DNA of 64,000 nt, taken from NCBI GenBank assembly GCA_900708905.1, contig CAADRB010000084.1, positions 124,001-188,000 of the forward strand, written 5' to 3'. A program made the translations under genes and the position numbers. Below are positions 29,601-38,600 of the stretch, one piece after another; position 1 is the first letter of the stretch; each line of letters begins with the position of its first letter. The notes under the pieces were generated by a model. The model was given only the letters and a program-made list of their open reading frames with translations, searched no databases and was not told the DNA's origin. This stretch comes from Hymenolepis diminuta (Eukaryota > Platyhelminthes > Cestoda > Cyclophyllidea > Hymenolepididae).

Positions 29601-32600
29601 TCTAATGTTGCATTTTAAACGTTACCCCTTCATCAACATCATTTAACTCTGTTTGATAGATTTTGCAATTTTAAATTAAGTTAATAATACATGTGGCTAA
29701 ATCAGGTACCTCAAAATCTACCCCAATATCTAGGTTCTCGATATATTTAGGTATCAAGGCAAATAAGCCGGAAGTGAAAATTTTAAAGAGTTGTAAGTAA
29801 TATACTTCTTCCTTTCAACAATCATAGTATAGACAAGTACACCAAAATAGTCTTATTACTTTTGTGTGGTATAGTACCGCAATACGTAGCTCAAAATTAC
29901 ACGTGATATAAGTTCATCTAGAAATTGCAATATCTTCCTCTTCTAGGCTATAATTATTTTAGAAAATACCTCAAAGACTTTAAAATAACGTCTTTCTGTC
30001 CAATTTCCTAGTAATTGGGCTCACGATTCCCGGTGGGGCCTAGAAGATTCATCGGATTTTGATAAGTCTTAAGCAGAAAATTGCGAGAATGTTATTCTAA
30101 ATCCAAATTAAAGAGAGTCATTTAGTTTAACACTGAGATGTAGTGGTGTAAATTCGAATGTCATACTTTAACTTCAGTATAAAGAGATATTATAGGCCAA
30201 AATAATTAACGTTGTCTGTTATCATCCTTGTTGCTTGAAATAAGCAAACCGGTTACAGTTTGTTTGAAAGGCACTTGGACGAACAAATTAAAGTAAGAAG
30301 TACACATATAATTCGATCACTCAAATTTTTTTTAAACCGAAACTTGGCTTTTAAATTTCCTACGATAGTTTTCCCACTTTGCTTGAGTTTGTTAGATAGA
30401 AATTGCATTTCTTTCGTATTTCCTCTAAAAAGTCGTGTACTCACGAGAATCTTATTTTAGAAATCCTCAATCAGATATATTTCTCTTGATTCCAGTCTTC
30501 TCAAAGGCACGCATCACGTATATGTTCTCCTAAATCGCAATTTATGGGGTTAAAAGATCGGCAGAAAACATATAACTGAAGGGAAGTGACGGACATCATC
30601 CCGCACTTCTTCATAGTTTTTAGACAAATACTTTTGACACAAGCTCCTGTAGATCTACTTCAAGCACATTTGATGGAAATTGAGAACACAATCCGATTCA
30701 TCTAAACTAACCGTTTCATAAGTCTTGAAAATGAGGTGGGTTTCGTCATTCAATCTTGCAGAGTTGTGCGGCTGCAGATGTAAGTCGTCTTCTACCAGAA
30801 AATGGATTAGTTGAAGTTTGTGAAATTCCTAACAATAAATGCTCTCATTTATGAAAAAAACTGACTGTCGTAAAACTGTAAAAGTAGACTCCAATCTTAC
30901 TCCAAATCAAATATCTTAACCGAAAGGGGTGTTAAGAACAAACTTCGATCGCAGCTTTTCTTTTCGGTAATTCAATAATAAGCAGAAATCATGTCATCTG
31001 GATGGCCGATTTATAATACTTATTCGAACTTCATATATTAAAAGCATTTGCTTTATGACTCCATATTACCTATCAGTAATATTTTAGATTTAATTAATCG
31101 GATTATTTAAGCCAAGAATAAAGGAGGTTCCCTACGCCTGTCTCACTACCCTAATTAGCAATTCTCAAATCTGGTGGCCGCAAATCTCCCGCTAATTGAG
31201 TAATGGTTTGCCATTTGATTTGACTACAGGTTAGTACATGCTGAAATCAAATATGCTTATTACGTTTGTACTCATATACAAAGAACTACGGTTTACTAGA
31301 ATATGAATCTATTTAGGAAAGTTCTTGTATAGTATTAGGACCACTCGTAGTTTTAGAAATCCTCTCAGTTAAAGAATCGATCATCTGACGTATGAGTCAT
31401 TTTGGAATTGTATTCAATTTAGTATGTGTACAGAATGTTTAGGATTCTTTTAAAGTTACAGGTAAAGACATTAGTCGGACTCGCATAGTGAATGAGCATT
31501 CTCTGATCACATGGCTCTGCCTGATCTTATTTGGAGTGAAAATCTGTTAGGAAAGCGAGCTTGCCAGTAGAGTAAATTTATTTTGGATTCATTTGCGCAC
31601 AAATAAGGCAGCCCTATAAGGTCACTTTGTGACCTTAATTTCAGCTAAAGGACTTAATAAAAGTGGGATCACGAAGTACTAATAGCCTAAGTAGATCCAT
31701 TCAGTACCCTTATAATGCTGGAAGATTATGCTAAAACGTCTAAAAATCGCGATTTATTTATCGATCAGTTAATCAAATAAATAAGGTAAAGTTTAAATTC
31801 TATTAGGTTCTTATTATCATTTAAATACAAATCGGCAGTTTTTTGTAAAAATAGTCGAAAACGCATGGCCTTGACCGCTTTCGTGAATAAATAAATGATC
31901 GGATAAGATCGCTTGTCTAAATTAGCCTTTAAATGAAGTAGGGATCAAATCTAGCTTAGTTTAGCAGTATTCGTTTGAGGGAAAGAATTTGGTATAAACT
32001 CGCTAAATGAGAAGTTTTATGTTTGAGAATTCATTATCTCTGCTGAGGCTTTTCTCCTACACGATAAATCATTAATTCACTGCGCAGTTAGGGAAAATAA
32101 CTTTTTGGGAAAGTATTTACTCAATATATGTACTGATAATAGCAATAAGTGGAGATCTTTAAAGAGAAACGGAAAATTCATCAGAAATTTTACATGCTTA
32201 GAAAACTCGTAAACACTATTTGACTTTTTTCTTTTCAAGAAAGGAAGCGTAAGGAAAAGAACGTAGAGTAGATATGATATAGCTCTTTCTTCAGGGTAAA
32301 GTCAATTTCTGTATCAACACTAAGCAGTAATTAAATTATCAATGTTTAGTTAATTGACCGAAGGAAACAGACAAACAGAAAGGCTACTCAAAAGCAAACG
32401 ACTAAACTAACATCTCATTGTAGTAGTGTTAGTAAACAAAAGTGACTGTTACGATAGTATCTCACTCGAGCATAACTCATTTGCGAGTCAATGAAGCATC
32501 CAAGTATTCAAACATTTATCCACGGTAATATCAAACACTCAAGGGACTTCCAGACTCCTCATATATTTCTGTCTTGATTAGCGGTTTGGAGAATACCTCC

Positions 32601-35600
32601 TTCTCAACTGCATCTCTGATGTTAATGCGGGAGAAAACTCACCACAAAGTTTGCGCTGTTCATGAAGACTCTTCTGATCATGTCTACATAAGGATGGCGA
32701 TGCAGTGGTGAGAGATTCCGAGGGATTGGCATGACGAAGGATGACATCTGTGTAGATTCGTGACTCACTTGAATCACAGGCCATGCCACACATGTCCAGA
32801 CGGTAGTTCTGGGGCCACAGTAGACGTTTGGGTTGTTGTTCATTCGATGAGTAGAACAGAGTTGAGGGCAAATCTGAAAAGGCATAAGGTCGAGGTTAGA
32901 TTAGAAGCAGTAAGCTTCCACTTATTGTCATGACAAAGTAGTTAAACTCGAGGTACAAGTCGTGAAGAAGCTCCAAAATATCTTAAAATAGCAGACTAGC
33001 TTGTGTTAAATCACGTAAAAGGTTGATTTTACCATCCACTCTTAACATACATTTTGACATGCAGATGTCAGATCTAAAGAAAAGTATGTGTGTAAAAGGA
33101 ATTATCAACAGTCACGGAGAAGAGAAGAAATGGAGAGAAACCCCTGGAAAATCAAATTTCCAACTTTTAATAGTCCCATCCCCGTAGCCGCCAAAAACAT
33201 CACTTGAAGCATATCTTTGACACGAGACTTAAAATCAATATCTTTATTCAACGAAATCAATAACATTCAGTTCTTAAATAATAAATTAGTAATTGGACAC
33301 ACACACATATATATATATATACGTATAATGGACAAAATTACAGGTGGTAATAACTCTAATTTTTTAATCAAAAAATAAATAGACCCTCATATTTTTGTCT
33401 AAATTATTCCACTTTCAAAGCCACCTTCTTTGTCTCTTAGACGTTAGACGAATATTATTAGATATTACTCCTTAGCAAACGCTAATGACAATAGATAAAG
33501 TCGAAGGTGCATTATTCTTTCATGAAATTTATTTGAAGCAAAATATTTTCGCATCAAAATTTTGTTCCTCATTTTAAAACCTAAAAGACCAAAGCTTTTA
33601 CTTATATTGATGGCAATAAGCACCAGAGGAACTCAAATTAAGGCAGTACCCAAAGTAAGGCAGTTGTTCTATTTGCTTAAACCACGACTAAAGAAATACC
33701 ATATTTTACTAATGATTCCATCGATCTAATTCACTTCGCGAAATTTGGCCATATAATGAGTGTTTGTTGATTTCGTTCTGAAACGCACCGCATCTGCTTT
33801 GATATATTTGCTTGGTTACCGACTACGAACTTGAAAAAATGGATACAATCTATTTCGATTTCAAATTCTATGTGAATTGACATTTGAGTCTAAAATGATG
33901 AGTCCATCAAAAAGTGGAAACAGCTCAGTAATTCCCGAAATCACCGCTTGAATTCCTTTGATCACTTTAGACATGCACACATGCTCATCAAATAATACGC
34001 GGGTTAACTAAAAACACCACTAATATAGCAATCTGCAACTGCGTATTTGACCGTAAGAACGTAAAATACAAACTGAGGGAAGAGTAAATATTGTCTGACT
34101 AAAACCACTCGAAATATGTTATAAGTAATCAATGAAATTATTTTTGAATCCATTATTTTATTTAACTAACTATAAATGAAGCTATACTAAGCGTTAAATA
34201 AAGTAACACATTTTTGAAGGTGGCATTTTTGAAGAGTTAGAGACTATTGATTGTTGGCTAAATTTGCGAAAATCGTGGCATCGCAATTAAATAAACATTT
34301 GATTGATTCGTAATTATAAATACTTTAATCTGTTAGACTCTTGATATTCTCTCACAAATACCCTCATTTTACCGTACGATTTAAATTGTAGTGGTAATCC
34401 ATTAGGTAAATCTAATTGCGAAAATGTCAAAGTTCATAAGGCCGAATAAATATCGATTGTTGGGAAAATTGGCGGATGAAATTGTTTTTTCAATCGTCAT
34501 ATAATTATGTGTATTACCAAACCAAAAACACTTGAGTTCAAGATTTTCTACATTCTTTTGGATTCAGGTATGCTTATAATTTTATTATTCGCTGGTCAAT
34601 GCATGATTTGACAACATGACTTATCTTCTAAACCTATTAGCTCAAACTACAAGTTTCATTGCTATTTGCTAAAAAATGAGGGCAATATAGAACTTACCAT
34701 TCCATTTAGGTTGGCAGTTACTTTCAACAACCCGAATGTTCACAATGGCGGTGGCTTTATTCACTCCTGTATTTCCGCAGTCATTGTATTGTACAGGGAA
34801 CATATAACTTCTTGGAGAAGTTGCAGTGAGGAACTCGCGGGTGCGAATGACACCTAAAAAAATGGACAAATAAATACTATGAACATTAAAGGACTCAGTC
34901 TGAGAGTTAGAAAATTTCTGCCAAGGCATAAAGGGATAGAAAATATTAATAGACTAAGGAAATTGGGAAACTTGAAGTATTTTCCAATTAAAGAAAGACA
35001 AAATACTACAATTAATAATCGACCTTCCCAACGCTCAACATGTGAAGAGCAGAAGCATTGGTTTCACAAATCCATCTACGTTTCACTTTTATTACTGTTC
35101 TTCGGAGTTTATTCCCATATGAATTTGTTCAAGATTAATCAGATTTAAATCCAATTTGTTTTCCTCTAAAGGCTTCAGTTACATAAATAAAAAAATTTTC
35201 AGATGATCGTTATGCAAGCTCAGTTTAATATCCATTTCGTTCATTGGGAGAAATACTTACTTATAAATAAGCAAAAATATTATTGCGCTAATTTGGATCT
35301 ATCTAAAGCAAATTTTCACACGAGAACAACAGCTTGTCAGTACTAGGAAGTTTATTAATATAGAGTTTCTTGAAGCTTTTACCTTAGGGAATAGCGAAAG
35401 TCACTAGAGAAGTGTAAACTGTGAAAAATTTTTACGTTTAGCTAGTGAATCGGCCGCGTTATTAAATTTTAACTTCACATCAATCGACAAATCATAAACA
35501 TTGATGTAATTATTAAACTTATAATAAATCTGATACAATGTATAGGGGAATGTCAAGATGGTATGTGAATTCATAAAATCTTCAATATGCTGTTGACATT

Positions 35601-38600
35601 TCGTAAATGGAGGCCTGGTAGATTTGACCAACCCAGAAAAGTTTACAAATTACTTCGAAAGTTCGGTTGATCGTACACCAACTTAAAATAGAGGAAGTGT
35701 TTGCAGTCTCCGACGAATTAAAAGTCCGACTTTTTAGTTCTGCAGGATGCGAGTGGTCGCTAGGGCATTTATATTATGCAGATGACTTATATCTTATCAC
35801 TAATTCAATAGGAAATGCAGAAAAACTTCTACGAAGATGCAAATTAATACAAGACCAATACACTATGGAAACGGCGTATGAAAAGACAGTCTGGATGTGC
35901 ATAAGTTTAGATCTGGAATAGCCATAACTTCAATTATATGAAGACAGAATTAATCAAATGAGCTCCCATACAAATCTTGGATCTCTCGGGTACTTGGGAT
36001 AAAAACTTAAGCAAAATTGCTTGGTCGAGCCTGTTTTTCTTGACAGTTTGTCAGCTATTGCCATTCGCAGGGTGGTTGATAACAAACTGAGGGCTGTTCA
36101 GAACGCAGCTCGGCGGACGAAATTGGGCCTGTACAGCAGACGACAGATGGGTGTTTGGGTGCTGGTGGAAAACGAATTCCTCTGAGAAACCTCACCACAC
36201 AATTACGTAGACGTGGCTTATCTTCTGGACAAGTCTGGCCAAAAAATGCGATACAATTGCCAACTTTTATTAAATTCCCAATTAACGGAATTGGGAAAAT
36301 CCAAAAGTTCCCATACAAAGAGCTGGCTTAGGTAGCTAAATGCAGATATAAAGCAGATATTCGGCGAGAAAGAGCATGCGGTTTGGATACAGAACCCTAA
36401 CAAGAAATCTATCCCATGTCTAGTAGAAAAAGAGCCACAAATAAGAGGTGTGAGAAAAAGGGAAATAATTTGCATGGAAGCTTGCTTTTATTGATTCTTT
36501 ACAAACACATTACACAGTCGAATAGACCATCATCGAAACGCAAATTGACAGAAATTCTTGCCTGGTGGATAGCTGCCGAAGATGCTCTGTGAAAAGGGGA
36601 TGGTTACGAAATCATTCGAAAAAATGCCACTGGGAATGTCAATGTAGCGATGAAATGAATAATTTAAAACACTCTGAAGGAGATTAAAATGCGGGTAATC
36701 TGATGATTTCAGAGCCCCAAAACTTTCTGGCATTGCTTAAATCACTTTCATCACCATATACGTGTAAACGCTTTCCATGATTAAAAATAGTAAATTTTTC
36801 AGTTTGTCATGATTACCAATAATAATGACAAAGAATGTCTCAAGTAGTTTAATCTTTATTTCTCAAACTGAACTTGGTTCACAATTTTTATCCGTCAAAT
36901 AGTCCACTTTGCGAAAATTAATATTGAAGATTTAATTATACTTTTGAGGGTAAATTGTTTCCTTTAAATTTTTCGGTTAAGCTTTATATTACTGAAAGAG
37001 TTATAAAGATTATATCGCAGCTCTTCTGCAAATTATCCATAAATGTTATTTCCAAGTAAATATTTTAACGACTATTCACACATTAAGGTTCCTTATAACC
37101 GGTAAGCTACTGTGATTCTCTTAATAGCTTTGGTATAAATTGAAGGATGACCCTCTACGTATTCCCAAAATTACTCGTTATTCTCATTCTCTATGAGAAT
37201 ACTTCGGATTTTCATTCACGAAGCCGCAGCGATATCCCTTATATCCCAATGACTCAAACCTCCATCTGTCATATCTAGACGTCTATCGAGTCTCCTTATT
37301 TCTATGACTCCCGTTTCATTTGAAAGTACATCTGCACTCATACCTCACGCGCGCCCTTGCGCAAGTGACTCATATAAGCAGCTTTTTTATTTCCACTCAC
37401 ATACGCGAAGACACTTTTGTCATCCACCGGCTCCTGCGCTTCTCTCTGTTCTCTTCTCTCCACTCCTCTCTCTTTCATCTTTCCTACTTGCTCGAATTCC
37501 TCTCGCGGTTTATTCAATACACGTTCGCCTACTCAACTCTTTGTGTTCAACTTTTAAAACCGTTGTTGCTGTCGGTAGCTGTTCCAGTAATAGTAGAAGC
37601 AAGAAAATAGTTCCAGCTTATAATGATTGACGGTGTGCAGCAACAGCACTAACATTAAGTCTGTTAGATCGATAGAGCAGATAAATTCTAGCAAATGTGA
37701 CCAATCTAACATCAGTCCAATCGGTTAAGAAAAATGATTTCGAGATCACACACAATGAACTCTCACTAAATTTCTCTCCCACCGTACTGGTAAAATTACC
37801 ACTTCTGTAAGCGTGCAGGTAATCAAATCAAAGCTTTAGTTGTCAATTATATGTACACCTTACTAACTCTCTTACTTGAGTTGCATGTGATGGCAGTACG
37901 CACCAACGAGATTAAATACAGGTAATTTGATGACGTAGTATGGGGCACATCAAATGACTGGCAAAGACTACCATGAAGCACCGAAAACTGTGTTAAGTTA
38001 CTATCAGGAGATCCCGTCACTTTTAAGTGGAGTAATAATTCTTCATACCTTAATTAAATTATGGAAACTAAATTGGATTATGTAACTTAGATGAAACGAT
38101 CGGCCTTTGTACGGTTCCCATAAAAACTATACGTAATGATACTTGTTTTATAGACTTTCATATGATCAAGACCTTTTGTTATACGATTTTTAAGTGTTGT
38201 AATAAACTAACAAGTTAATACTGGTATAATTGAGAGATAAGACGGAAAAAAAGGGATATTAACCACCTATTTCATAAACAGTTCGATATTTAATTGTGAC
38301 GGGTTATTTATCGATTTTTCAGCTGCAATTGATCCTAATCTCTCCCGAAAGTTGATCATTATGATTTTTACCTGAAAAATTTTAACGATTTTGGGCCTAA
38401 ATTAGTAGGTACTGATCGTTTATAAAGCGAACGATAAGTAATGCTTCGTCACCAAGTTAACATTAAAAGTACCTCTAAATTAGGGACTTTAGGAACTCGA
38501 GAAAAATCTTTGCCGCGATCAAACCACTTTGGTACCAAGTGTAAATTTATAACACAAGAAGTGGGTTCTTGAGACACTTGGAGGTGGCACAATTACTTAT

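Larger units (their letters stand above)
26155..32642 (-). other. Calsyntenin intron 5
   Basis: 6488 bp GT-AG intron, the longest in the gene. It holds the gag relic at about 27150-28300 and a perfect hairpin at 31617-31637. The rest is unremarkable AT-rich DNA. Confidence 0.65.

Noticed and set aside
37304..37630. Two overlapping plus-strand frames of about 100 codons
   Set aside because: They lie in the pyrimidine-rich part of repeat family B and are not conserved in the copy at 59.2 kb.
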